NCBI GenBank assembly: GCA_024398135.1
Contig: CP073750.1
Span: 2,232,001 to 2,296,000, forward strand
Direction: 5' to 3'
DNA from: a bacterium SCSIO 12643
GTDB lineage: Bacteria > Bacteroidota > Bacteroidia > Flavobacteriales_G > Salibacteraceae
DNA: 64,000 nucleotides
Position numbers and translations under genes: made by a program. Positions 42,626 through 52,179 of the stretch are shown piece by piece; the stretch's first letter is position 1, and each line of letters opens with the position of its first letter. The notes under the pieces are model-generated. The model was not told the origin of the DNA. It worked only from the letters and a program-made list of their open reading frames with translations, and ran no database searches.

Positions 42626-43716
42626 ATAATAAAGACAAGTACCTTGTAATAATGGCTGGAGGGGTTGGAAGCAGATTCTGGCCCAAAAGTACAGAGCGTA
42701 ACCCTAAACAGTTTTTGGATGTATTAGGTATAGGAAAAACGTTAATCCAGTTAACTTTTGAAAGATTTAGTTCAATTGTTCCTGCTGAAAATGTTCTGGT
42801 CGTAACAAATGAACAATATGTGAACTTGGTTTTAGAACAATTACCTCAGATAAAGGAAAGTAATGTTTTAGCTGAGCCATGTATGAGAAATACTGCGCCT
42901 TGTTTAGCATATGCGATCAAAAAAATTGAGCAAGAAAACGCTGAAGCAGTCATGATTGTTAGTCCTGCGGACCATTTGATTTCAAAGACAGATGTCTTCG
43001 AATCGGTTATAAATACTGGAGTTGAATATGTGGATCAACATAATAGAATTTTGACTATTGGTATTCAGCCAGATCGACCAAATACGGGATATGGATATAT
43101 TGAATATGACACGAACAAAAAAAATAATGATCATATTCCGGTAGACGTGGTTCAATTTAAGGAAAAGCCGAATCTAGAGACCGCTAAAGAGTATATTGAA
43201 AGAGGAAACTTTAGTTGGAATTCCGGAATGTTTTTATGGAGTTTAAAAACAATCTTGAAGAGCTATAATAATAACGCCTCTGATGTAATAGACTTATTTG
43301 ATACAAAAGGTGAGATAATTTATGGAACAGATAAAGAGAAAGAGTTTATCCTGTCTGTTTACTCAAATTGCCCATCTATTTCTGTGGACTATGCCATATT
43401 AGAACGAGCAGACAATGTGAGTGTAATTAATACGGATATTGGTTGGAGTGATATTGGAACCTGGGTTTCTTTGCAAGAACATATTCAGAAGAATTCAGAA
43501 GGAAACTTCGTTATTTCGGGTCAAACATTGATGGACAATTCTGAGGGAAATATTGTGAGTTTACCACATGGGCGGATTTTAGCAACGAAAGGTTTAAATG
43601 ATTTTATCGTTGTGGAATCGGAAGGAGTATTAATGATTGTTTCAAAAGAATACGAACAGGATATAAAAGCTTTGCGATCGGAGGTCGGAGAAAAGTTTGG
43701 AAAAGAATTTATTTAG
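42622..43716 (+). CDS. manC: Mannose-1-phosphate guanylyltransferase
   Basis: 364 aa, single-domain form without the C-terminal isomerase. The nucleotidyltransferase signature is VIMAGGVGSRFWPKSTERNPKQFLD. Further motifs are EPCMRNTAPCLAYAI, MIVSPADHLI, FKEKPNLETA, WNSGMFLW and SVDYAILERAD. It makes GDP-mannose from mannose-1-phosphate and GTP for surface glycans. ATG 42622 overlaps the SprT-like stop. Confidence 0.94.
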   Translation: MNNKDKYLVIMAGGVGSRFWPKSTERNPKQFLDVLGIGKTLIQLTFERFSSIVPAENVLVVTNEQYVNLVLEQLPQIKESNVLAEPCMRNTAPCLAYAIKKIEQENAEAVMIVSPADHLISKTDVFESVINTGVEYVDQHNRILTIGIQPDRPNTGYGYIEYDTNKKNNDHIPVDVVQFKEKPNLETAKEYIERGNFSWNSGMFLWSLKTILKSYNNNASDVIDLFDTKGEIIYGTDKEKEFILSVYSNCPSISVDYAILERADNVSVINTDIGWSDIGTWVSLQEHIQKNSEGNFVISGQTLMDNSEGNIVSLPHGRILATKGLNDFIVVESEGVLMIVSKEYEQDIKALRSEVGEKFGKEFI

Positions 43717-43720
43717 AAAC

Positions 43721-43749
43721 AAAAAAGGGAGTCAACGACTCCCTTTTTT
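43721..43749. terminator. Bidirectional intrinsic terminator between manC and fumC
   Basis: AAAAAAGGGAGTC (43721-43733) pairs with GACTCCCTTTTTT (43737-43749), loop AAC; serves both convergent genes. Confidence 0.93.
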
Positions 43750-43767
43750 GTTTTATAGTAATTAGAT

Positions 43768-45165
43768 TTAATTCATGCTTCCAGTCATTTCTTCAGGTTT
43801 TACCCATTCATCATACTGTTCAGCTGTTACATAACCCAAATTAATTGCTTCTTCTTTTAATGTTGTACCATTTTGGTGGGCAGTATTTGCAATCTCCGCA
43901 GCTTTATAGTACCCAATTTTGGTGTTTAATGCGGTGATCAACATTAATGAGTTGTTCAATAATTTTGTAATGTTTTTTGTGTTTGGTGTAATTCCTACAA
44001 CAGCATTGTCTGTAAAAGAAACACAAGCATCACCAATTAATCTTGCACTTTCCAAAAAGTTTGCAGCTAACATTGGTTTGAATACGTTCAATTCGTAATG
44101 ACCTTGAGTACCACCAATAGTTATTGCTACATCATTTCCCATAACCTGCGCACAAACCATAGTAATTGCTTCTGCCTGAGTTGGATTAACTTTTCCAGGC
44201 ATAATTGATGATCCTGGCTCATTAGCTGGTAAGTTTAATTCTCCAATTCCCGATCTTGGCCCTGACGCTAACATTCTGATGTCATTCGCAATTTTATTCA
44301 ACGAAACAGCAATTTGTTTTAATGCACCGTGTGATTCAACAATGGCATCATGGGCAGCTAATGCTTCGAATTTGTTTTCTGCAGTAACAAATGGAAGACC
44401 TGTAAAATCAGCAATTTTTTGAGCAACCAGAACATCGTACCCATTAGGTGTATTAAGTCCTGTTCCCACAGCAGTACCTCCCAAAGCCAATTCTGATAAA
44501 TGAGCCATGGTATTTTTTAAAGCTTTTAAACCATGATCTAATTGAGAAACATAACCTGAGAATTCCTGACCTAATGTTAATGGGGTAGCATCCATAAGGT
44601 GGGTACGACCAATTTTAACTACATCTTTGAATTCTTCCGACTTTTGTTGAAGTGCATCTCTCAATTTCTCCACACCAGGAATCGTGGTTTCGACAACCAT
44701 TTTGTATGCTGCAATATGCATTCCGGTAGGGAAAGTATCATTAGATGATTGAGATTTATTTACATCATCATTTGGTTGAATAGTTTTCTCTCCAACTCCA
44801 ATTTGGTTTCCTGCAATTTCATGTGCACGATTTGCAATAACCTCATTCACATTCATATTACTTTGTGTTCCCGAACCGGTTTGCCAAATCACTAAAGGGA
44901 ATTGGTCGTCATGTTTACCAGCGATAATTTCATCACAAACCTGAGAAATAAGATCACGTTTCTTTTCTTCTAATACACCTAGCTCACAGTTGGCATGTGC
45001 AGCAGCTTTTTTAAGATATGCGAAACCTTTAACAATTTCATTTGGCATACTTGCACTTGGACCGATTTTGAAATTATTACGAGAACGTTCAGTTTGGGCT
45101 CCCCAATATTTATCAGCAGGGACTTTAACCTCGCCCATGGTGTCTTTTTCGATACGGTAATCCAT
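43768..45165 (-). CDS. fumC: Fumarate hydratase class II
   Basis: 465 aa. The superfamily signature [15 protein letters not shown] lies near residue 315. The N-terminal [25 protein letters not shown] and [14 protein letters not shown], and [13 protein letters not shown], match FumC. It hydrates fumarate to malate in the TCA cycle without an Fe-S cluster. Own promoter (TACCTTTG) upstream and shared terminator downstream. Confidence 0.96.
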   Translation of the reverse strand: MDYRIEKDTMGEVKVPADKYWGAQTERSRNNFKIGPSASMPNEIVKGFAYLKKAAAHANCELGVLEEKKRDLISQVCDEIIAGKHDDQFPLVIWQTGSGTQSNMNVNEVIANRAHEIAGNQIGVGEKTIQPNDDVNKSQSSNDTFPTGMHIAAYKMVVETTIPGVEKLRDALQQKSEEFKDVVKIGRTHLMDATPLTLGQEFSGYVSQLDHGLKALKNTMAHLSELALGGTAVGTGLNTPNGYDVLVAQKIADFTGLPFVTAENKFEALAAHDAIVESHGALKQIAVSLNKIANDIRMLASGPRSGIGELNLPANEPGSSIMPGKVNPTQAEAITMVCAQVMGNDVAITIGGTQGHYELNVFKPMLAANFLESARLIGDACVSFTDNAVVGITPNTKNITKLLNNSLMLITALNTKIGYYKAAEIANTAHQNGTTLKEEAINLGYVTAEQYDEWVKPEEMTGSMN

Positions 45166-45204
45166 TTTATATTATTTTAATTTTTAAGTTATTCTGATTA
45201 AATG

Positions 45205-45212
45205 CAAAGGTA
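45205..45212 (-). promoter_or_regulatory. -7 element of the fumC promoter
   Basis: Minus-strand TACCTTTG (45212-45205), exact TAnnTTTG; leader about 34 nt. Confidence 0.6.
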
Positions 45213-45266
45213 AAAAGCATGTAATAATCTACTTGAAAATCACATATGATTTTACTCATTATTCTG

Positions 45267-45297
45267 TTTTGGATTTTCAAATGAATGTCTACCTTTG
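45267..45297 (+). promoter_or_regulatory. Promoter of the 44-aa membrane protein gene
   Basis: TTTTG (45267-45271) and TACCTTTG (45290-45297) are 18 bases apart, the best two-box match to the Bacteroidota consensus in the window on the plus strand. Leader about 16-18 nt to ATG 45320. Confidence 0.75.
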
Positions 45298-45319
45298 GCG
45301 TCAAATAAAAACAGGAAAC

Positions 45320-45454
45320 ATGAAATTTTTAGGATTTGTAGTTACAATCATTATCGCTTCTTCGGCTTTTTTCACCTTATTAGCAATTAGTGTTGGTTCT
45401 ATGACTTTGCTAAAGAAGTCAGAGGAAGAAGAGGAACACGTTTCCTTAGATTAA
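45320..45454 (+). CDS. 44-aa single-helix membrane protein
   Basis: ATG 45320. The frame is open back to TTG 45233, but the two-box promoter at 45267-45297 lies inside that extension, fixing the start here. The product is MKFLGFVVTIIIASSAFFTL followed by more hydrophobic residues, one long membrane segment, then a short cytoplasmic or periplasmic tail with a KKSEEEEEH acidic run. A terminator for this gene lies inside the end of the convergent arsC-like gene. Function unknown. Confidence 0.65.
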   Translation: MKFLGFVVTIIIASSAFFTLLAISVGSMTLLKKSEEEEEHVSLD

Positions 45455-45455
45455 T

Positions 45456-45800
45456 TTAGATAAGATTTAAAACATTTTCAGGTGGTCTTCCTAAGACCGC
45501 CTTTTTGTTTTTTATGACTATTGGTCTTTCGATCAATTTTGGATTTTCTACTAATATTTGAATCCATTCTTCATTTGAAAATTCTTTGCCTTTAAAGTTT
45601 TCCTTAAAGATTGCTTCTCCCTTACGAATAATTTCTTCAGCTTTCATATTAAGAGAAGATAAAACTTCTGATAATTCTTCTGTAGTTGGAGATTCTTTAA
45701 GATATTCAATAATATTAGGTTCTATTCCGTTATCTCTAAGTATTTGAAGCGTTTGACGGCTTTTGCTACATCGCGGATTGTGATATATTTTATACGACAT
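45456..45800 (-). CDS. arsC: ArsC/Spx-family thioredoxin-fold protein (arsenate reductase-like)
   Basis: 114 aa. KIYHNPRCSKSRQTLQIL carries the catalytic Cys of glutaredoxin-linked ArsC, IIEYLKESPT follows, and RPIVIKNKKAVLGRPPENV supplies the conserved RPI and GRPPE elements. It reduces arsenate with glutathione or a similar thiol, or acts as a regulator as Spx does; the single Cys and GRPP favour ArsC/YffB type. No other arsenic genes are nearby. The GRPP codons coincide with a terminator hairpin for the opposite strand. Confidence 0.85.
   Translation of the reverse strand: MSYKIYHNPRCSKSRQTLQILRDNGIEPNIIEYLKESPTTEELSEVLSSLNMKAEEIIRKGEAIFKENFKGKEFSNEEWIQILVENPKLIERPIVIKNKKAVLGRPPENVLNLI
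45481..45506 (+). terminator. Terminator of the 44-aa gene embedded in arsC coding sequence
   Basis: GGTGGTCTT (45481-45489) pairs with AAGACCGCC (45493-45501), one G-T wobble, loop CCT, then five T. On the opposite strand it encodes the conserved VLGRPP of ArsC. Confidence 0.75.
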
Positions 45801-45894
45801 TTTCTGTTTGTTTTAAGCAACCGAAAATAAGAAGTCGCGTTCATATAATAATTAAGAAAAAAGGTTTTCTTTGTAGATATTCGATGAAATTACA

Positions 45895-48800
45895 ATGAGT
45901 AGATTATATACTTATTTAAAGATAAAAAACGTATACCTTGTTTTAATAATTCTAACCGGTTTACTTTCTGTAAATGAGGCGTTAGGACAAGATTGTTTTA
46001 CTTTATATCCTGGAACAGGGGAGCCTTCTTTGGGGTTGGATAGAAAATTATGTTTGACTTCTCCTGGGTCGATCACTTTGGATGCGGCTTCTGCTACAGC
46101 AACAGGCTATACCTGGTCTACTTCTGCAAATACCAATAGTATTACAGTTACTGCTGGGGGAACTTATACCGTTACCGTAGCAAGTGGAGGAGTACCAAAT
46201 GCTTGTATTTTAACTTATACAGTTACAGGGTATCCTAATCCCGTAATTAGTTTAGGAAATGATACTTCTTTTTGCCCTGGTGACTCTATGGTTATAAAAG
46301 CACCTTCTGGTTATAGTGGCTATACCTGGTCTAATGGGGTTTCAAGCGGTGCAGATTCGTCTATTGTGGTTTATGCACCAAACTCATACAGTGTGACAGT
46401 TACGGATACGAATCAGTGTTCAGGAATTGATACTGTAGTTGTGACGAATGATACCTTACCCACACCAAATCTGGGTGTTGGAGGATTTGCTTGTATTGGT
46501 GATACAATTACCATTGATGCCGGACCTAACTATTTCTCTTATTTATGGAATGGAGGTCAGGTAACACAAACTATTGATGCGGATACAGCGGGAATATATT
46601 CAGTTATAGTTACAGATAGTAATGGTTGTGTAGGATCCGGTCAATATCAATTCAGTAATTATCCAGATCCGGTAGTGAATATTGGAGCAGATGATTCTTT
46701 ATGTGATGGAGGAGTGAAAATTTTAAATGCTGGAGGAGGTTTTGCTGCTTACTTATGGAGTGATGCAACCACCCAACAAACAGCTTCTTTTACGGTAACT
46801 TCTGATCCATGGGTGGAAGTAACAGATGGTAATGGTTGTAAAGGTAGAGATACGATGCACCTGGAGATTTTCCCATTGCCAATTGTAAACTTAGGTCCGG
46901 ATGCTTCTTTCTGCATTAACGATACTCTGGTTTTAGATGCTGGGGCTGGTTTTGTGAGTTATTCATGGAATAATGGAAATCCTACACAGACGATATCGGT
47001 AACAAACCCGGGTACGTATTCTGTAACTGTTGAAGATTCTAATCAATGTTTTAATTCTGATACGAATGTTGTGACCCAAGATCCTTTACCAACGGTTAGT
47101 TTGGGTAATGATATTGAATATTGCCAGGGAACTACATTTACGCAATTACTTGATGCAGGTTCTGGATTTACTGCCTACCAGTGGATGGACGGTGTGTTTA
47201 CTCAGATTAGAAGTGTGTCTGAGGTAAATGATACGGTTTGGGTTCGTGTAACCGATACAAATGGATGTTCTAATACCGATACATTGTATGTAATTGAAAA
47301 TGCATTACCTGTTTTAAATTTAGGTCCGGATGATACAATATGTGCTTCACAGGCGTATAGTTTAAATGCCGGAAACCCAAATAATTCAATTGTTTCGTAT
47401 TTGTGGTCCACCGGAGCAACAAATCAAACTTTAGCGATCGCTCCAAACCCAAATCAGGTTATGGATACAATAGTAGATTACTCTGTAACCATTACAGATA
47501 ATAAAGGTTGTGTGAATCAGGATACAATGGAATTATATACTTATGCATTGCCAAAACCAGACTTAGGTAACGATACGGCATTCTGTACTGGTGATCCATT
47601 TTCGATGATCCTTGATCCGGGAACCTTTGTTTCATATCTATGGTCTACCGGAGCTACTACTCAAACTATTAATATTGGTGCGGTTGGAATGACTTATGTG
47701 GTTACTGTAACTGATGCGAATGGTTGTTCAAATGATGATAATATTATTATCACAGATAATCCATTACCAACACCAAGTTTAGGGCCAGATGATTCATACT
47801 GTCAGGGGAATGCGTATACGAATATTCTAAATCCGGGCATTTATGTTAGTTATTTATGGTCTGATAATTCAACAGGTCAGGTTCTTGGAGTGAGTTCTGC
47901 TGGAACTTATAGTGTAACGGTAACGGATGTTAACGGATGCGAGAATAATGATGATATTGTGATTACCGAAAACCCAACACCTGTGGTTGATTTAGGTCCT
48001 AATGTTGACTTTTGTGAAGATGCAGTAGTGAATCATATGTTAGATGCAACAACACAATTGCCTCCAGGTGGTGGATTTAATTTCTTGTGGAGTACTGGTG
48101 CGACCACCGGAACTATTGTAGCAACAAGTTTTGGATCTTATACTGTAACCGTTTCTGATCAGGTGACGAATTGCTTTAAAGAAAGTACGGTGAATATAGT
48201 TCCGATGCAAAAAGCACAACCGGATTTGGGAGCTGATGGTTTGGTTTGTGAAGGGCAGTTAATTAAACTAGATCCTGGGGTGACCATTCCTGGTTATAAT
48301 TATACCTGGAGTACTGGAGCTACGACAGCAAGCATTAATGTATTTGAAACAGGTTTGTATTGGGTAAGGTTAGATGCTGCGAATGGAACTTGTATCGGTA
48401 TTATGGATTCTGTATATTATTCACCTGGGGTATTGCCTGTTGTAGAATTAGGGCCTGATCAGTACGTATGTGAAGGTCAAAGAGTAAGATTATTAAATGG
48501 AAGTACACCATTCCCTGAATCAACTTACGAATGGCAGGATGGAACAAAGGGTATGAGTTATACCGTATTAACTACTGGCGAATATGAGGTGGAAGTTACC
48601 AATCAATGTGGTTCAGTAGTAGATCAGGTATATATCGAATTCCAGGATTGTTCAAATATTTATTTCCCGAATTCATTCACACCAAATGGAGATAATAGAA
48701 ATGATACTTTTTATCCTAAAACAGATCAGGAGTTTTCTGAGTATGGCTTTTGGATTTATGACCGTTGGGGAGGTTTAGTCTTTAAAACCAATCAACCTAA

Positions 48801-48936
48801 TTTCGGATGGGATGGAAAGATCAATGGAGAAGATGCTCAGGTGGGAGTATATGTGTGGAGAATTAGTTATGTTTCTTCTTTCCAGGAGTTTGGAGAAAGA
48901 GTGGAGAAAACGGGAGAGTTTTCTTTGATTAGATAA
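45895..48936 (+). CDS. Large repeat surface protein with gliding-associated C-terminal domain (T9SS type B)
   Basis: 1013 aa. Signal peptide region VYLVLIILTGLLSVNEALGQ. From residue about 45 to 919 there are twelve tandem Ig/PKD-like repeats of 68-83 residues. Each opens LGxDxxxC and closes YxWSTGATTQTIxVxxxGxYxVTVTDxNGC, with two conserved cysteines. The last 90 residues are the CHU_C gliding-motility-associated domain (IYFPNSFTPNGDNRNDTF... YDRWGGLVFKT... GWDGKINGEDAQVGVYVWRI), a type B T9SS signal. The protein is a likely cell-surface adhesin. It is much smaller than SprB but built on the same plan. Confidence 0.9.
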   Translation: MSRLYTYLKIKNVYLVLIILTGLLSVNEALGQDCFTLYPGTGEPSLGLDRKLCLTSPGSITLDAASATATGYTWSTSANTNSITVTAGGTYTVTVASGGVPNACILTYTVTGYPNPVISLGNDTSFCPGDSMVIKAPSGYSGYTWSNGVSSGADSSIVVYAPNSYSVTVTDTNQCSGIDTVVVTNDTLPTPNLGVGGFACIGDTITIDAGPNYFSYLWNGGQVTQTIDADTAGIYSVIVTDSNGCVGSGQYQFSNYPDPVVNIGADDSLCDGGVKILNAGGGFAAYLWSDATTQQTASFTVTSDPWVEVTDGNGCKGRDTMHLEIFPLPIVNLGPDASFCINDTLVLDAGAGFVSYSWNNGNPTQTISVTNPGTYSVTVEDSNQCFNSDTNVVTQDPLPTVSLGNDIEYCQGTTFTQLLDAGSGFTAYQWMDGVFTQIRSVSEVNDTVWVRVTDTNGCSNTDTLYVIENALPVLNLGPDDTICASQAYSLNAGNPNNSIVSYLWSTGATNQTLAIAPNPNQVMDTIVDYSVTITDNKGCVNQDTMELYTYALPKPDLGNDTAFCTGDPFSMILDPGTFVSYLWSTGATTQTINIGAVGMTYVVTVTDANGCSNDDNIIITDNPLPTPSLGPDDSYCQGNAYTNILNPGIYVSYLWSDNSTGQVLGVSSAGTYSVTVTDVNGCENNDDIVITENPTPVVDLGPNVDFCEDAVVNHMLDATTQLPPGGGFNFLWSTGATTGTIVATSFGSYTVTVSDQVTNCFKESTVNIVPMQKAQPDLGADGLVCEGQLIKLDPGVTIPGYNYTWSTGATTASINVFETGLYWVRLDAANGTCIGIMDSVYYSPGVLPVVELGPDQYVCEGQRVRLLNGSTPFPESTYEWQDGTKGMSYTVLTTGEYEVEVTNQCGSVVDQVYIEFQDCSNIYFPNSFTPNGDNRNDTFYPKTDQEFSEYGFWIYDRWGGLVFKTNQPNFGWDGKINGEDAQVGVYVWRISYVSSFQEFGERVEKTGEFSLIR
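46027..48651 (+). repeat. Twelve tandem Ig/PKD-like protein repeats
   Basis: Coding repeats of about 205-250 bp, conserved at protein level (LGxD...C...YxW...T...GxYxVxVTD..GC) more than at DNA level. Repeats 7 and 8 (near 47560-47970) are among the most alike. First and last units are the most divergent. Confidence 0.85.
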
Positions 48937-48937
48937 A

Positions 48938-48964
48938 AACTCCCTCTGCGATGCAGAAGGAGTT
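48938..48964. terminator. Hairpin between the adhesin gene and prfB
   Basis: AACTCC-C-TCTGC (48938-48949) pairs with GCAGA-A-GGAGTT (48953-48964) with one mismatch and loop GAT. No strong T-run, so efficiency is uncertain. Confidence 0.55.
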
Positions 48965-48973
48965 AAAGTCATC

Positions 48974-50081
48974 TTATTCCTCTTTTTGAATAGCTCCTTT
49001 ACCAAACTTCATAAGATAATCTTTGATAAAGTCATCCAAATCACCATCAAGTACATTTTGGACATTGGAGCTTTCGAAATTAGTTCGAAGGTCTTTAATA
49101 AGCTTATAAGGATGTAGAACGTAGTTCCTGATCTGAGAACCCCATTCAATTTTCATTTTGTTACCTTCTACAAGGTCTTTTTCTTCCTGACGTTTACGCA
49201 ACTCCATTTCATATAGTTTGGATTTAAGGAGTTTCATTGCGTTTTCTTTATTCTGAAGTTGAGATCTGCTTTCGGTATTTCGAATAATAATTCCGGAAGG
49301 CTTGTGTTCCAATCGGACCCCGGTTTCAACCTTGTTTACATTTTGCCCACCGGCACCACCAGAGCGGAAGGTTTCCCAATTGATGTCACTTGAATTGACT
49401 TCAATTTCAATAGAATCATCAATTACCGGATAGACAAATACAGAAGAAAAACTGGTATGCCTTCTCGCATTAGAATCAAAGGGAGAAATTCTAACCAATC
49501 TATGTACGCCATTTTCGCCTTTCAAATATCCATATGCGAAATCACCCTGAACTTCCAGGGAAACGGATTTAATTCCTGCTTCGTCCCCTTTTTGATAGTC
49601 TATTTCAAGTACTTTAAAACCTTTCTTTTCAGCCCACATTAAATACATTCTCATGAGCATTGAGGCCCAATCCTGACTCTCGGTTCCACCGGCACCTGGA
49701 TTGATCTCTATAACCGCATTTAAAGTGTCTTCCTCTCCCGAAAGCATATTCTTAAACTCCAGTTCTTCTAAAGAAGTAATCAGATCGGTATGTTGTTGGT
49801 TAATATCACTTTCAACATCTTCTCCCATTTGAGAAAATTCAAATAAAACTTCTAAATCGTTGTATTGATTTTGAAGGTTGTTGAATGAATCTACCCAGAA
49901 CTTTATTCGTTTAATTTCTTTTAGAATTTGTTCAGCTTTTTTAGGGTTATCCCAAAAATTAGGATCTTGAGTCTTTTTTTCTTCTTCGTTAATCCGAATT
50001 ACTTTTTCGTCTACGTCAAAGATACCCCCTCAACGACACCAGTCGTTCCTGCAAACTTTTTAATTGATCTGCATTAATCAT
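48974..50081 (-). CDS. prfB: Peptide chain release factor 2, expressed by programmed +1 frameshift
   Basis: 368 aa when the frameshift is applied: codons 1-21 from ATG 50081 to 50019, then +1 to 50017-48974. The class II tripeptide SPF occurs in [12 protein letters not shown], and the peptidyl-hydrolysis motif in [14 protein letters not shown]. It recognises UGA and UAA. The ATG lies inside the end of recX (8-base overlap), so recX-prfB are coupled. A gene call that ignores the frameshift would start at 49828 and lose about 84 residues. Confidence 0.96.
50015..50030 (-). promoter_or_regulatory. prfB programmed +1 frameshift site
   Basis: Minus strand: AGGGGG (50030-50025), TAT, slippery CTT (50021-50019), in-frame TGA (50018-50016) followed by C. 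This is the classical layout in which the internal Shine-Dalgarno-like AGGGGG pushes CTT to slip when UGA is read slowly, autoregulating RF2. Confidence 0.97.
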
Positions 50082-50547
50082 TTATAATTGTATTTAAGTT
50101 GTCCCATACTAATTCCGCTTCATATCCTTTACCTATTATGCTTTGAGCAGATTTGGCTTTTCGTTGATATGGTTGCAGACTTTTGTATTTTTCCATAGAT
50201 TTTTCAATGAGTTTACCTAGAACCTTTTCGTATTCCTCATCCTCGATTTCAGTTAAACCAAGTTGAATACAGTTTTCTGAAACTTGTTTTTGACGGAGTG
50301 CCAGAACAATCTTTTTTCGTCCCCAGTGTTTGATGCGAAACTTGCCACGAACGAAGGCACGACTATATCTTTCTTCGTTTAAAAAACCTTCTTGAATGAG
50401 CTCATAAATAACCTGCTCACGTTCGTCAGAAGTCAGATTAAAAGAGCTTAGCTTTTGTTGTACCTCAGAATGACAACGCTCTTGATAAGCGCAATATTTC
50501 ATTGCTTTATCAAGAGCTTGTGAAACTGTGTAAACTTGTTTTGACAT
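50074..50547 (-). CDS. recX: RecX-family regulatory protein
   Basis: 157 aa from ATG 50547 (a TTG at 50568 is in frame but adds FETSFF before the natural MSKQVYT). Three-helix repeats: ALDKAMKYCAYQERCHSEVQQKL, LIQEGFLNEERYSRAFVRGKFRIKHWGRKKIVLAL and the C-terminal YQRKAKSAQSIIGKGYEAELV. RecX restrains RecA filaments. recA is not adjacent; instead the gene sits between rng and prfB. Confidence 0.88.
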   Translation of the reverse strand: MSKQVYTVSQALDKAMKYCAYQERCHSEVQQKLSSFNLTSDEREQVIYELIQEGFLNEERYSRAFVRGKFRIKHWGRKKIVLALRQKQVSENCIQLGLTEIEDEEYEKVLGKLIEKSMEKYKSLQPYQRKAKSAQSIIGKGYEAELVWDNLNTIIND

Positions 50548-50570
50548 GAAAAATGAGGTTTCAAACAAAT

Positions 50571-52133
50571 CTAAGAAATGTTCAATTCTTCATTATCCGA
50601 ATTCATTATTTTATACTGCATTAATGGATATGAAGTTCTTGGTAATACTTTAATCCATCGCTTGTACTTCATGAACCATTTAAACTGAAACTTCATTTTA
50701 TTAGTCGTAAAATAAGCTTCAACAAATGGATGTGCTTTGATTGCAACGACTTTTTCATTGTCATTTTGAATCGCACGTTCTAATTTGTTTTCGATTTCAT
50801 CAATAATCAGAATTGTAGCCTGAACTTCCATGCTCCCACCTTCCTTATTAGGAATAGTCTCGGTGGTTTTAATTTCCATTTCAGGTCTTACCCTTTGGCG
50901 TGTGATTTGAACTAAACCAAATTTACTTGGAGGTAATATGTAATGTTTAGAACGATCGTTAGCCATGGCTTCGGACATATGTTTGAAAAGCAGCTTTCGA
51001 TTATCTGCTTTTACCATATCAATGAAATCCACAACAATAATTCCACCTAAATCTCTTAAGCGTAATTGTCTGGCAATTTCTTCTGCAGCTTCCAGATTAA
51101 CACGTAAAGCGTTTTCTTCTTGAGAAACCTCTTTCTTGGCAGTATTCCCGCTATTGACATCAATAACGTGTAATGCTTCAGTATGTTCAATAATCAAGTA
51201 CGCACCACTTTTCATAGTTACGTTTCTTCCAAAGGAAGACTTGATTGCTTTTTCGACACCGTAATAATCCATGATGTTTACTTTGGTGCCCTTATACTGC
51301 TTAAGAATATTAACTTTTTCAGGAGCAATAGTCTCTAGAAAGCTTTGAAGTTCTTTAAAATATTCTGCATCATCCACATAAATATTATTGAAAGAAGAAT
51401 TCAAAAGATCGCGTAATAGAGAAGAAGTTTTATCCAACTCTCCTAAAACTCGTTGGGGTAATGTAGTCACTTTCTGAAGGGCGCCATGTGCACGGTCCCA
51501 TTTTTCCAGAAGATTTTTTAAATCACGATCTAATTCTGCTACCTTTTTACCTTTAGCAACAGTTCTAACAATAACACCAAAGTTTTTTGGCTTAATGCTT
51601 TTAATTAGCCTTCTAAGTCTATCTTTCTCCTTCTTATCTCTAAGTTTTGAAGATACAGAAATTCGGTCTGTAAAAGGAACCAATACCAGATATCTACCGG
51701 CAAGGCTTAGCTCTAAAGAGAGTCTGGGACCTTTTGTTGAAATAGGTTCTTTTGCAATTTGAACCAATATTTCCTGGCCTTGTTTTAATACATCCTTAAC
51801 GTTTCCGCCCTTATCAATATCGGGATCGAGCTTAAAGTCTGTTAAGCTTGAATTTGATGCTCCACCATTTCTGACTATACGAGTATATTTTTGAACATTA
51901 GCCGCTAATGGACCTAGATCAAAATAATGTAAAAAACCATCTTTCTCGTATCCTACATCAATAAATGCAGCATTGAGCCCTGGGACTAATTTTTTTAACC
52001 TGCCTATATACAGATCGCCCACAGCATACTCACTATCGTTTTTTTCCTGGTGTAGTTCAACAAGGCGCTTATCTTCAAGTAATGCAACTTTGACCTGGCC
52101 AGAAGTCACATTAATAATAAGCTCTTTGTTCAC
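50571..52133 (-). CDS. rng: Ribonuclease G/E family protein
   Basis: 520 aa, RNase G size, without the long C-terminal scaffold of RNase E. The N-terminal S1 domain is interrupted as usual (EYAVGDLYIGRLKKLVPGLNAAFIDVGYEKDGFLHYFDL), and the catalytic core has HVIDVNSGN and DLGGIIVVDFIDM with the metal-binding Asp residues. PKFGLVQITRQRVRP follows. It trims 16S rRNA 5' ends and decays mRNA. Confidence 0.94.
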   Translation of the reverse strand: MNKELIINVTSGQVKVALLEDKRLVELHQEKNDSEYAVGDLYIGRLKKLVPGLNAAFIDVGYEKDGFLHYFDLGPLAANVQKYTRIVRNGGASNSSLTDFKLDPDIDKGGNVKDVLKQGQEILVQIAKEPISTKGPRLSLELSLAGRYLVLVPFTDRISVSSKLRDKKEKDRLRRLIKSIKPKNFGVIVRTVAKGKKVAELDRDLKNLLEKWDRAHGALQKVTTLPQRVLGELDKTSSLLRDLLNSSFNNIYVDDAEYFKELQSFLETIAPEKVNILKQYKGTKVNIMDYYGVEKAIKSSFGRNVTMKSGAYLIIEHTEALHVIDVNSGNTAKKEVSQEENALRVNLEAAEEIARQLRLRDLGGIIVVDFIDMVKADNRKLLFKHMSEAMANDRSKHYILPPSKFGLVQITRQRVRPEMEIKTTETIPNKEGGSMEVQATILIIDEIENKLERAIQNDNEKVVAIKAHPFVEAYFTTNKMKFQFKWFMKYKRWIKVLPRTSYPLMQYKIMNSDNEELNIS

Positions 52134-52179
52134 CTGTTCTTTATTTTGTATGGTTGATACCAGACAATAATGAAGTGAT

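Noticed and set aside
45233-45319. Longer start for the 44-aa membrane protein
   Set aside because: The extension contains the two-box promoter, so it is not transcribed as part of that gene.
46027-48651. Possible DNA-level tandem repeat or assembly duplication in the adhesin gene
   Set aside because: Repeats are diverged at DNA level and conserved mainly at key residues, so they are protein-domain repeats rather than an assembly artefact.
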